Shown here in pieces: positions 20,476-28,751 of a stretch of DNA of 28,751 nt (position 1 is its first letter; every line of letters begins with the position of its first letter). Position numbers and translations under genes: made by a program. Source of the DNA: Spirogloea muscicola. Lineage: Eukaryota > Streptophyta > Zygnematophyceae > Spirogloeales > Spirogloeaceae. Where the stretch lies: the NCBI GenBank assembly GCA_009602725.1, contig WELB01000136.1, positions 73,086-101,836 of the forward strand, in the 5' to 3' direction. The notes beneath the pieces were generated by a model. It made no database searches and was not told the DNA's origin. It saw only the letters and a list, made by a program, of their open reading frames with translations.

Positions 20476-21610
20476 TTAGTAACCCCGTGTCAGCAGTAGG
20501 AAATCAGATGAGTTGAGAGGAGGAAGAGCAACCCCTCTGCGCAAGCCAGAGGCTGCTGCAAGGGCGCGACCAGCGCGGCGATGCAAAGCAAGCGCTTGGG
20601 AACACTGTAGCGACATAGACAAACGCATGCGGTAGCAGGACACAAGTCCCAAATGCACCGAGCCACCGGGAAGGGCTGCACCCTGCTCCCGGCGCCGCTG
20701 GTCGGCTTGGGATGCCAGCAGCGAAAGTAACGAGGATCACCGACCCCCGTAACACCCATGGATGTCCATGGCCAGGGGGTAAAAGGTATCACCCGCCGGG
20801 TGGTCCTTGTACTTGTGCAACTTCCTCTGTTCGGCCACCGTCACAGCNTTCCGGGTCTCGGCAAAGTGCCGCTTCTCCTGCTCCGAGTTACTCTGATCTG
20901 CTGTTGCTCACACGTGGATACTGAGCAGCCATCTGCATCTCCCTCTGCACCATCTTGCACTTTGTAGTGTAGTCCTTTTTCAGCACCTCTTTCTTTGGCT
21001 TTGAACATTGTCCATTCTTTTTGGGTTGGCTTTGCCAGCCCCTCTTCTCAATGGGCGAGCACCTTCTTCTTTGGCTCATGCGGTCCACGCGCGCGCTGGC
21101 CGTGCTATGGCTGCTGCTTCCGGGTTTAGGCAGAGTGCCGCTATTCCTGCTCCGAGTTACTCTGATCTGCTGTTGCTCACACGTGGATATTGAGCATCCA
21201 TCTGCATCTTCCTCTGCACCGTCCTTTCAGGCTCCCTCAGACTTTGTCCATTCTTTTGGGCTGGCCTTTCCCAGCCACCAGTCAATCTGGCCGCGCTTCC
21301 TCTTGCACTTTGTAATGTAGTCCCTTTTCGGCACTTCTTTCTTTGGCTTTGAACATTGTCCATTCTTTTTGGGTTGGCTTTGCCAGCCCCTCTTCTTTAT
21401 GGGCGGGCACTCTCTTATTTCCACAGCCCCCGCCTGTCGGCCGGGCACTTTCCTGGCACCTGCGAACTCGGTTCGTAATTTTCTGGGCTGGCCAACCACA
21501 GCCATCGCCCCCTACTGGAAGAAAGGACGCTTCCAGGAGAGGGCGGTAGCTGTGAGAGGCCAGCCCAGGGGAATTTCATTCCTTCTGAAAGTGTCAACTG
21601 AGGCTAGCCT
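20476..21610. repeat. Cluster of dispersed repeat family copies in both orientations
   Basis: The clearest copies are a 110-bp direct repeat at 20953-21062 and 21301-21410: each runs from tcttgcactttgta through ctttggctttgaacattgtc and the hairpin-like ttggctttgccagcc to gggcgagcac or gggcgggcac. A second block (ccgggt...gctccgagttactctgatct...) occurs at 20850-20940 and 21118-21215. Its reverse, more diverged form is at 20476-20575. A third block (ttgtccattcttttgggc with an agtcaatctggccgcgctt end) is at 21240-21300. One N at 20848 lies at a block edge. No transposase, terminal inverted repeat or target duplication could be defined. Confidence 0.8.
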
Positions 21611-22533
21611 AGGCTAGCCTTTCGCAGCCATTGCCCTGTGTAGAAGCTTCTTCCCCCCACTGTCAACTTCCATCACTCCAAATCGGCCTTCCATCGCCGC
21701 CTCCTTTTCACAAGAGCTTCGTCTGGGGAGAGGAGACCTTAGACCCTGAATATACTTCAAACCCTAGATCCGAACCCCCTCTCAATAAATCTCAAAACAA
21801 AGAAGCTGTTTCTAAGGAGGCAATTGCTGCATAATGCCAGGTCTAACCAGCGGACTAGGCTAAGGTAGAAGACTATCTACATAATGCACAGTCATTCGTG
21901 AGACAAGTGGGTACAACAACCAGCTGCTAAGTTATCCCCACTTGGCTTGGAAGTAATCACCCCGTCCAAGGGACTGAGGGCTATCCACGGTAGAAGCAAG
22001 TCATGCTTGTCCTGTCATGTTATGTCTTTCCCGTCGACCTTGTTCACTCCTTTGATGTGGCCCTCCAGAACCACTGCCCTCTTTTGAAGGGCATCTCCTA
22101 CTCCGCTCTCGCACGAGTACAGCTGAAAGTGTCGTGCTTGTGAATGTATCATTGGCGAGCTTCGGATGCTAGTCGAATAGAATGACCGTTTGCTCACACT
22201 CCTGCAGCAGCTTTGTGCCCAGTCCTCAAACAGGGGAGGCAGGCTCAGCCAATACGAGGAAATGAACTGTACAAAATGTTTATTCGGTTGGTTGTACAGG
22301 TTGATGGAGTGAAGGAGCGCTGCAACTTTGTTGGCTATATACACAGCTTCTATTGAGAATATCTATGACTAGCTTCCACAGAGAAGACCTATAATTAGCT
22401 CAAGCATAGGTTTGCCACAGCAGGCGTATATCCAGGCATATCACTCACTTGCCAGAAGGTTCACTGACTAACGTCTAGGTGCAAATTTTTATCATGTAAT
22501 GGCTTGAAGCAAACCATTTCATGCTTCCTTCTC
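21611..22533. other. Intergenic, downstream of the aquaporin gene
   Basis: No gene is recognised. The right end should be the 3' UTR of the minus-strand aquaporin gene. The small direct repeat aggctagcct occurs twice at 21601-21620, next to the repeat cluster. Confidence 0.45.
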
Positions 22534-23754
22534 CTAAACCATTGTCGCTTTAATCCTCGGCTTGAGGAGGAGTCGGAAGAGCCAAGCGGCTGCAAGTGTA
22601 CTGATGGTGGGCATTGCCCAATAGATGTAAAAGTGTTCCCATGTATTGTGCGTCTTCTCGACATACGCCCAGCCAAATGCCTGCACAGCTGCTCTTTTGT
22701 CAGGCGCTCCACAGCTTGCGATGCAAGTAAGGATGGGCATGCAGTGAAATGCCGAGAACGAGCTTAACAAGCATAAGCACTCAGGAAAGCGAGGCATGTG
22801 ACCTTGCAGAGCACAGTGAGGATGCATGCCAGTCGAGAGCTATTTGCAACATTCATCTAGGGTATACAAGCAGGATGTTGTGCAGTACTCAAGCTCACAT
22901 TGGCAGGGTTCATGCCGGGGCCAGAGTATGGCATTCCCAAGACCACGACAATGACAGTGGCAGTCATCATAATAGCTGTCTTCACCGTTTTGTTTGCTGG
23001 GCAGGCCAGCACAGCCCATAGCACAATCAGATTGATCGTGCCGGTCAGCGCAGCCTCCACCACTGCGCCATTCGCAACGTCAACCCCTGGGCCCAGCTTC
23101 GGGCCGCCGAGGTTCCTCTTATAAGACTCGAATGCAAGCCCTCGAGCCGCAAGGGCGCCAGCGGCTGCCCCTAGCGTCTGCATACGGGAAAAGATTGGGG
23201 GTTTACACGTGGTCATTGGACTTTGTAACTTCGAGTGCAAGGGGAGTGCGTGCCCTGCTGCCAGTCCACAGTCTAGCGACATATCAGTGGCAAGCCCGAG
23301 TGCTGTGATGCACTTCTGTCAGCTCTCGTTGTATTGCCAGGGTAGCTTTAAGGTTGTGCCAAGGTGGCTGATGAGGCTGAGTACATACAGGACCCACAGG
23401 CAAACTGCAGCTTGCACCCTCGTGGTGCAAGCTGCTGCTGACCTGAGCCGGCACGCGGGACCCGAGGCTCAGCACGGTGTCCGAGCCCTCCCCGGCGACG
23501 TAGAACATCAGGTTGACAAGTGGGTTGAAGGAGGCGCCGCCGAGGCCAGAGGCGATGCTGTCGAAGACAGTGAGTAGTGCGAGCAGGAGGGCCAGTACGA
23601 GCGCAACCTCCACGGGGCCGCCGCCCTCATGGCCGCCATTGCCGGGCCGGAGGTACGGCGCAACAAAGCCGGCGGCCGCGCCCAGGTACGACGACGAGAG
23701 CACCCACAAGAAGCTGATGGCCGCGTCGCCGGCCACAATGCTGGCGAGCCCCAT
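22534..23754 (-). CDS. SIP: SIP-type aquaporin (MIP family), 3 exons, 245 aa
   Basis: Membrane channel of the major intrinsic protein family; by similarity a small basic intrinsic protein, a class often located in the ER membrane. Minus-strand exons are 23754-23443 (104 codons), 23177-22899 (93) and 22680-22534 (48 plus TAG), all phase 0. The first pore motif is altered, GGASFNPLVN with N77-P78-L79 instead of NPA, as in plant SIPs. The second is canonical, GPGMNPANAFGWAY (N194-P195-A196), and is split by the last intron between Asn197 and Ala198. Hydrophobic segments are at residues 5-34, 48-70, 105-117, 135-160 and 165-185, plus a C-terminal one in YIYWAMPTISTLAAAWLF. The tail KPRIKATMV is basic. 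The start ATG opens MGLASIVAGDAAISFLW, matching the usual short SIP N-terminus. It is divergent from the peroxiredoxin gene. Family confidence is high; substrate and location are inferred. Confidence 0.9.
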
Positions 23755-23818
23755 GACGGAAGCAGCACCGCTGCCGTGCCTCGGCTTCCGCGAGCACTGG
23801 CCGCTGGTCAGTCAGACT

Positions 23819-24586
23819 TCATAAGCACTTGCGCCATGCCCCCATCGTGGACAGCGCACCTCCACCTTGGAGCAGAGGCCCGGTAGCACTGAATGCAGCC
23901 GGTATGACAGCCACGCTGCCAGAGATGGTCTCAACAACGAGTGCGTCCTGGGCGGGTCTAGCTAGCCTCTGAGCCCACTCAAGAACCACCAGTGAGGCGC
24001 CATCAGCGCCCACCGGCTGGCGGCCCTCAAGGATGCAAGATGTGGGGCGGCGGCTGCCGCCACGGCTGCAACCTGGCCCCAGAGCACCGTCGCCGCCGCT
24101 GCCCTGCGCAATGCCGGGGCGAGCCTTCTGCCGTCGCCGCAGTCTGCGCTTCGACGGCAATGGCTCGTTGCGGCGCAGCCTAGGCTCGCCGCCCAGTTCG
24201 GCTGGGCGCCATTGCTGACGATACCGAGCTCGGGCTCTTACCATTAATGGCCACCATGGAGCCGACGTTATTGGCAGTGGCCAGCACGGAAGGTGCTCTC
24301 GACCCTGGCCACGTGGCGGCCATATAGGCGGAGATGGGCGTGGATGGGCCGAGCTCGCCGCCACGTGGCTGCGGGTGCGCCGTGCGCGGCTTTTGGTGTG
24401 TCCGCCAGCGACAGACGTTTGGGGGCGGGCCAGCAGATCCTGCCCGACAGCGAGGCGTCTGCCCGATGGCGGGCCCCAGAAGCTTCCAGCCCAATGCGCC
24501 CCCGACATCCGACGACCACGCAGGACGACCCCCGCCCGCTGCCGCCCGACAATTGCCACCCCCCGTGCTCCCCCGGCACTTGCCAT
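23819..24586 (-). other. GC-rich open region between the divergent aquaporin and peroxiredoxin genes, possible 5' leader exon
   Basis: A minus-strand frame is open for about 255 codons but is Arg/Pro/Ala/Gly-rich, and the two other minus frames are also partly open, so composition may explain it. No domain is recognised. A good consensus donor (AATG|GTAAGA, at 24242/24241) on the minus strand suggests a real spliced transcript, perhaps a 5' leader exon of the aquaporin gene joined to an acceptor upstream of 23754. The alternatives are an unrecognised small gene or chance. Confidence 0.3.
24310..24367. promoter_or_regulatory. Pair of CACGTG palindromes (G-box-like)
   Basis: CACGTG occurs at 24310-24315 and 24362-24367, each within CCACGTGGC, 52 bp apart, in the region between the divergent aquaporin and peroxiredoxin starts. 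In plants and algae this core binds bHLH/bZIP factors. Function here is an inference from position and spacing only. Confidence 0.4.
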
Positions 24587-24821
24587 TAATGGACTTCCAT
24601 GATGTCGTCACTGTCATAGAGCTCTCGCTATGTATTCTGAGATAGTGGAGTGCAGCCGTCTTCTATGTCGTTGATTTAACGGGTTGCACGCCTGTCGGTG
24701 GAGCGGAAGCACTAGTCACTAAATTCCCCACTAATGTTAGTGCTTTAGTGTGATGCCTCGCTGGCGCCCTCCTCCCGCCCCAGGCTCGCTACATATTTCA
24801 CAACCCCCCCTGTTCTCCGCC

Positions 24822-25762
24822 ATGCTCACAGCTCGCTCCGCCGCCACAGCCCGCCGCGCCGCAGTCGCCGCCGCCGCCGCCGCGCCCTCCGCCGCCGGAT
24901 TCGGCCGCAGCCTCCTCCTGCGCCTCCGGCCTTTCTCCGCGTCGTCCGCCGCCATGGCCCCCGTCAAGGTCGGCGACAAGCTGCCGTCGGGCACGGTGGA
25001 GTACTATGACAAGGAGGACAACAAGCAGAAGGTGGACGTGGCGCAGTGGGCCGCCGGCAAGAAGGTCGTCATCTTCGGCATCCCCGGTGCTTTCACGCCC
25101 GTCTGCAGGTGTGGCGCTGCTTCCTGCAGCCTCCCTTAACTCTTGCTCTACGCCCAGGCTGTTACTTCACCCTCCCATGCCATGTCCACCTTCCGTTAGA
25201 CTTATGCAAAGGACATCAATGCTGAATATCAAAGTACACACTCACCGTCAGCTACCTTGTGCTTGCAGCTCGCGGCATCTCCCGGGTTTCATGGAGGCAT
25301 CGGAGCAGTTGAAGCAGAAAGGCATTCAGGAGCTTGCCTGCCTCTCTGGTACGGGCTCCTCCTTGATACAAGTGGTTGGCCTTTGGAGACACCCTGTTTG
25401 TGCTGCAGAATGTCAGATCTTGGCAGCTGTCACGGCAGGTGCTGAATATATGAAATAGTGATGGGAAACTCACACTCTCTGATTGTGTTTACCTCTGCTG
25501 TTCAGTGAACGACCCCTTCGTCATGAAGGCCTGGGGCAAGGACTACACTGGCCTTGCTGACAAGATAGTCCTCCTGGCGGACGGCACTTGCTCCTACACC
25601 AAGGCCCTTGGCTTCGAGGCCGACTTGTCCGATGCAGGCCTCGGCATCCGATGTCGGCGATTCTCACTCATGGCTGATGATGGTGTTATCAAGCAACTCA
25701 GCTTGGAAGAAGGTGGCGAATTCAACGTGTCCAGTGCTGAGGATCTTCTCAAAGCCCTGTAA
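24822..25762 (+). CDS. Type II (PRX5-like) peroxiredoxin with organellar presequence, 3 exons, 207 aa
   Basis: Thiol peroxidase reducing H2O2 and alkyl hydroperoxides. Exons are 24822-25108, 25269-25348 and 25506-25762 (TAA), totalling 624 nt. The first 45 residues are Ala/Arg/Ser-rich (MLTARSAATARRA start) and look like a mitochondrial or plastid targeting peptide. The mature part begins near MAPVKVGDKLPSG. The active-site motif IPGAFTPVCSSRHLPGF holds the peroxidatic Cys95. ELACLSVNDPFVMKAWG holds Cys120, 25 residues later, the usual resolving-Cys spacing in plant PrxII. The end is NVSSAEDLLKAL. An in-frame ATG at 24753 would add 23 residues; I prefer 24822 because it directly opens the presequence-like stretch. 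Plant PrxIIE (plastid) and PrxIIF (mitochondrion) are the likely equivalents, and the sequence does not decide between them. The gene is divergent from the aquaporin and convergent with the epimerase. Confidence 0.92.
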
Positions 25763-25777
25763 ACGAGAAGTTTCACT

Positions 25778-25782
25778 TGTAA
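25778..25782 (+). terminator. TGTAA polyadenylation-type signal after the peroxiredoxin gene
   Basis: TGTAA, the usual poly(A) signal of green algae, lies 15 nt beyond the TAA stop. Such a close position would give a very short 3' UTR, and several further TGTAA copies follow in the tandem repeat at 26181-26451. Which one is used cannot be told from sequence. Confidence 0.35.
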
Positions 25783-26559
25783 CGGCAACAACTGCTTGTA
25801 TTTGCTACATTTGTGACACTGCACGGCAGTCGTTCTGAGGTGCCATTGTTTTATGAGTGATGTTATCATGAATTGTTTGTATTATGAGTGATGTTGAACA
25901 ACATATTAACAGCTCAATTCGTTGTCGCTCCTCAGTATGCACTCTGGACTTTCCATATCATCTTAAGAAGCATGCAGCAAGTGTCGGCTTCAGTAGATTG
26001 CAAACCATAGCCAACATAGTTGGTACGCGATCAGTCATTGTGTCAAGAACTCAACAATGCCATGGAAATATTGGATTGCTTCTCTCTCAGCAACTCACAA
26101 TAATGCACAATCTCAGTATCAGCTGTGCAATGGGTTTCCATAATGTGGAGATTATGCATTATTTCTTGGATAGACTAACAGTCACCAAGCTGTACACATG
26201 TCAGTACTTCCAGAGATCCATAATTTGAATGTATCTTCCAAGAACTGCACAAAGTGGGTGTAAAAACAATATGTCACCAAGCTGTAACCGTGTCAGTGCA
26301 CCAAATTCATGCTCTGCAACTTTGAAGAAGAGCACTAAGTAGGTGTAAGGCAGTGGTAACTAATTGTCACCAAGCTCCACACATGTCAATAACATCCACA
26401 TCCATAAGTTGTAACCTTGAAGAACTGCACTGACTAAAGTGTAACGTAAGCTAGTTAAACATGAAGTGTGAAGTGTACCATTGCAAGTGAACGGTCAGCT
26501 TCACAATCACCCGACATTTATATCTGTACAACTATATATAGAGTACGTTACTCATCACT
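25783..26559. other. Convergent intergenic region between peroxiredoxin and epimerase
   Basis: AT-richer DNA without a recognised exon. It contains a local near-repeat of ttatgagtgatgtt (25852-25866 and 25881-25895) and the larger tandem repeat described separately. The 3' ends of both flanking genes must fall within it. Confidence 0.5.
26181..26451. repeat. Three-copy degenerate ~92-bp tandem repeat
   Basis: Copies start at 26181, 26273 and 26366, each with gtcaccaagct. Each continues with a cgtgtcag- or catgtca-type stretch, an aagaactgcac- or aagaagagcac-type block and a g(g/t)gtgtaa-type end. Spacing is 92 and 93 bp; the third copy ends near 26451. Every unit holds one or more TGTAA pentamers on the plus strand. 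Confidence 0.8.
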
Positions 26560-28751
26560 TCACCATGAGAGCCATGCTCCAAGTCCAGGAGAGTGGCCCA
26601 ATTCATAATGAGGGCCATTTGCTGCATTCACCAATTACAGCACACTGACCTCAACTTAGCCCGGCTAGTTCAGCTCTTGACAGTGCCAAGTGCTGCTTTC
26701 ATCAGCTCTGACCAGCACATATATAAGCATCATGTATTGCTTTGCAAGGTTTCTAAAATCGTCGCTCACTTGTATAGCCACCGTGAACTGGATCAGACGC
26801 AAGCAAGAGCGGTGTGTCTAAGTCGATGAACCTGTGAACAACAAATTCACACTCAGTACTGTAGCACAGCTTCCTGACAATGAAAGTGTTGCTCTCCAAC
26901 TCTTAGCAACATCTCAGAAAAGGCTCAAAGCAATGGTCTCTACAAGAGAAAGCATTGGGGCTTACCTGAAAGAGCCTGTGCCAGCTGCCAGATGGGCAGC
27001 AAAGCCCATTGCGAGGCGCGTCTCAATCATGCCGCCAATCATCAGCCCGAGTCTGGCCTTCTTAGCAATCTCAATAATCTCCAGCGCCCCCAGCACGCCA
27101 GACTTTGCCAGCTTGATGTTGAGCACGCCCGCCATTTGCCCGTCCACAAGCCGCCGAGCATCTTGCCCTCCCCGGCAGCTCTCATCGGCGGCCACTAGTA
27201 CGTCAAAGTCTTCAGAAGCCACCCTGCTCACATGCGTCAGGCCTGCCCAGTCATCGCGCGCTGTGGGCTGTTCAAAGAGCACAGGAAGAAGTCCAGCACC
27301 TGCAGTGTGACGTCGGCATTGTTCTCTTCAGCTTGCGTAGAGATAGCTTGTCTATAGGTATAATGATTCTCTATAAACAACACAAGTCAGTGGTCTGACA
27401 TGGTCACTCTATGAGATGCCGCATTTGTCTACAATAAGTGCTCCAACGATGTGCACCCAATGCAATTCCAGGAGCTTAGGCAGAATGGTTGTACACTGAC
27501 CTTTCAATTCCGCAAGGAAGGTGAGAGCCTCTGCTGCTGTGTATCCGCAGTTGCCGTCCACTATTACAGCGCACTCTGGGAAGGCACAGCGGATGGCCTT
27601 GAGCCTGCCCAGATCGCCAGCCTTTGTCTTCCCGCCGGTCTTGACTTTGAGTGTCGTGAAGCCCTTCTTCTTGTAGGCCGCTGCCAGCTGCGCTGCCATA
27701 CCTGGCTCACATATAGGAATCTGTAGAACAAATAAGTGTCTATTAAGCTATGTACTTTAGTTCTACTGAGACAAATATATGCAAGTGAACACGATTTGTC
27801 CAGGCATTCCAGGTGCAGGAATAGATGCAACTGCACCCTGAGCACCACACTGCTTAGCTCAGAAGCTGAATAGAGCAGCTCAGGCGAGCTTGTGCATGCA
27901 GAACTGCTTCAAGACATGGGAGTACAGCTGCTTGTTCTGTTCCAGTTGGAGGAGCATCACTAGAGCACTATCACCATGGGATGGCCCTCTGCGGTGCCTC
28001 GGTGGGAGGAGCTCTCACGGTGATGTCAGTAGTCAGCGAGTGGCCGTGGCCGCCAAAAAGGCACCACAGAGGGACCCCTTGGCTCCGAGCGAAGGCGTCC
28101 AGCAGCGCCATCTCGAGGCCCGCTCTCACCTGCATCAGTGCATCAGTCGACATGCGTGAGAAGGATAAAAAAACGGGGACTGGGACAACTGATGTAGTGA
28201 ATCTTAGAGCCCGAGCAGAAGAAGACCCGAGTCAGCAATTCAAGTGCCACATACGACAGGACTATGCAGGCAAGTGGGTGTGGAGCAGGGCCGGTGATAA
28301 GACAGGGCAGCACTTGTGGCTGCGGCGCACTACAATGGCTGGCTAGCCAGTGCCAGCATGAGAGTGGGCAGTCATGGAAGTAAGGGTCTGACTCCAATGG
28401 CATCACTGGGACGAGGGGTCTAGACAAGACCTGACGTGGGGGACAGGGGTTCACGTTTTCTGTAGCTTCCTCTTATCTCTGACCACATTAAGGCGACACT
28501 TAAGTGCACATACAGCCACAGACCCCGAATGCTAACTACGTTTGGAGCATTATGTTTGGCTAAGATAGATGGACTATGAATCACCGGCTTCGTACATGGA
28601 CTCTTAGACTTACACAAGAAGCTTCTAAGCTCTTAGCCACTAAGTCGGGCTGTGGAGATGGAGCGGGGCGCACCGCGGCGAAGGCGTGGCCAGGCAGCAC
28701 GGCGGAGAGGCCGGCGAGCAGCGGGCGCCAGGGCGCGGCGGGGCGGCCGGC
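26560..28751 (-). CDS. Dipeptide epimerase (L-Ala-D/L-Glu epimerase-like, enolase superfamily), C-terminal 288 aa, 6 exons visible
   Basis: Mg-dependent enzyme that by family epimerises the second residue of dipeptides such as L-Ala-L/D-Glu. Minus-strand exons are 28751-28674 (continues past the edge), 28129-28019, 27720-27501, 27299-26966, 26831-26770 and 26621-26560 (TGA). The visible coding length is 867 nt, all in phase. Landmarks: AVLPGHAFAA joined to VRAGLEMALLDAFARS, then WCLFGGHG, TTDIT joined to IPICEP, TLKVKTGG (first catalytic Lys in KxK), VIVDGNCGY (metal Asp), VLFEQPT (metal Glu), VAADESC (metal Asp), LNIKLAKSGV (second catalytic Lys), GGMIETRLAMG, and FIDLDTPLLL with the D-x-D motif that binds the dipeptide amino group in this subgroup. 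All key residues are present, so the enzyme should be active. The N-terminal capping domain is outside the window. The exact dipeptide preferred cannot be read from sequence. Confidence 0.88.

Noticed and set aside
19972-20499. Plus-strand 175-codon Gly/Arg/Ser-rich frame as a divergent gene
   Set aside because: The DNA is CGG-rich low-complexity sequence, other frames on both strands are also open, and neither a domain nor splice sites support it.
24753-24821. Upstream in-frame ATG for the peroxiredoxin
   Set aside because: Possible, but the added 23 residues (Pro/Arg-rich) are unlike a presequence start, while the ATG at 24822 opens a typical one. Kept as an alternative only.
1-28751. A CRISPR array, phage, defence island or bacterial operon
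   Set aside because: The genes are spliced eukaryotic genes with unrelated functions. The repeats are dispersed or degenerate tandem units without regular spacers.

Overview
The window is nuclear DNA of a eukaryote, most likely a green alga, and probably a trebouxiophyte-like one (that rank is an inference). The reasons are spliceosomal GT-AG introns with many short exons, plant/algal gene types (an XEG113-type cell-wall arabinosyltransferase, a SIP-type aquaporin, a type II peroxiredoxin with a targeting presequence) and degenerate Ty3/gypsy retroelement pieces. Six genes can be read. I assembled their exons by hand from splice sites and reading phase, and in every case the exon lengths sum to a multiple of three.

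Layout from left to right. (1) 296-2533 (+): C-terminal 334 codons of an XEG113-like arabinosyltransferase; the 5' end lies outside the window. (2) About 2.5-9.2 kb: no convincing host gene. It holds scrambled Ty3/gypsy integrase and RNase H fragments in opposite orientations (4.05-5.9 kb), a large foldback (5329-5956) with a second foldback nested at its edge, copies of a dispersed repeat family (6.3-6.8, 7.2-7.4 and 7.9-8.1 kb) and a GCN tract. (3) 9243-15239 (-): a 19-exon, 727-aa KDEL-tailed PDIA6/P5-like protein disulfide isomerase. (4) 16756-19847 (-): a 9-exon, 468-aa tyrosine aminotransferase. (5) 19.9-21.6 kb: GC-rich low-complexity DNA, then a dense cluster of the same repeat family. 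(6) 22534-23754 (-): a 3-exon, 245-aa SIP-type aquaporin. (7) 24822-25762 (+): a 3-exon, 207-aa type II peroxiredoxin, divergent from the aquaporin. (8) 26560-28751 (-): the C-terminal 288 aa of a dipeptide epimerase of the enolase superfamily, convergent with the peroxiredoxin and separated from it by a three-copy ~92-bp tandem repeat.

The genes do not form a pathway; this is an ordinary mixed eukaryotic neighbourhood. The PDI (ER lumen), the XEG113-like enzyme (Golgi by family) and the SIP aquaporin (often ER) touch the secretory pathway, while the peroxiredoxin, aminotransferase and epimerase are metabolic or redox enzymes. The most unusual points are: the PDI's second thioredoxin domain, where the CxxC is replaced by Ser-Glu-Ala-Ser; its poly-Lys tract just before KDEL, encoded by a (CTT)14 microsatellite; a tandem duplication of an exon-intron boundary in the aminotransferase gene that leaves two in-frame splice donors 63 nt apart; the nested retroelement foldbacks; and a repeat family whose copies share the same terminal reading frame. 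I found no CRISPR array, operon or defence-type system, and I recognised no tRNA or rRNA gene.
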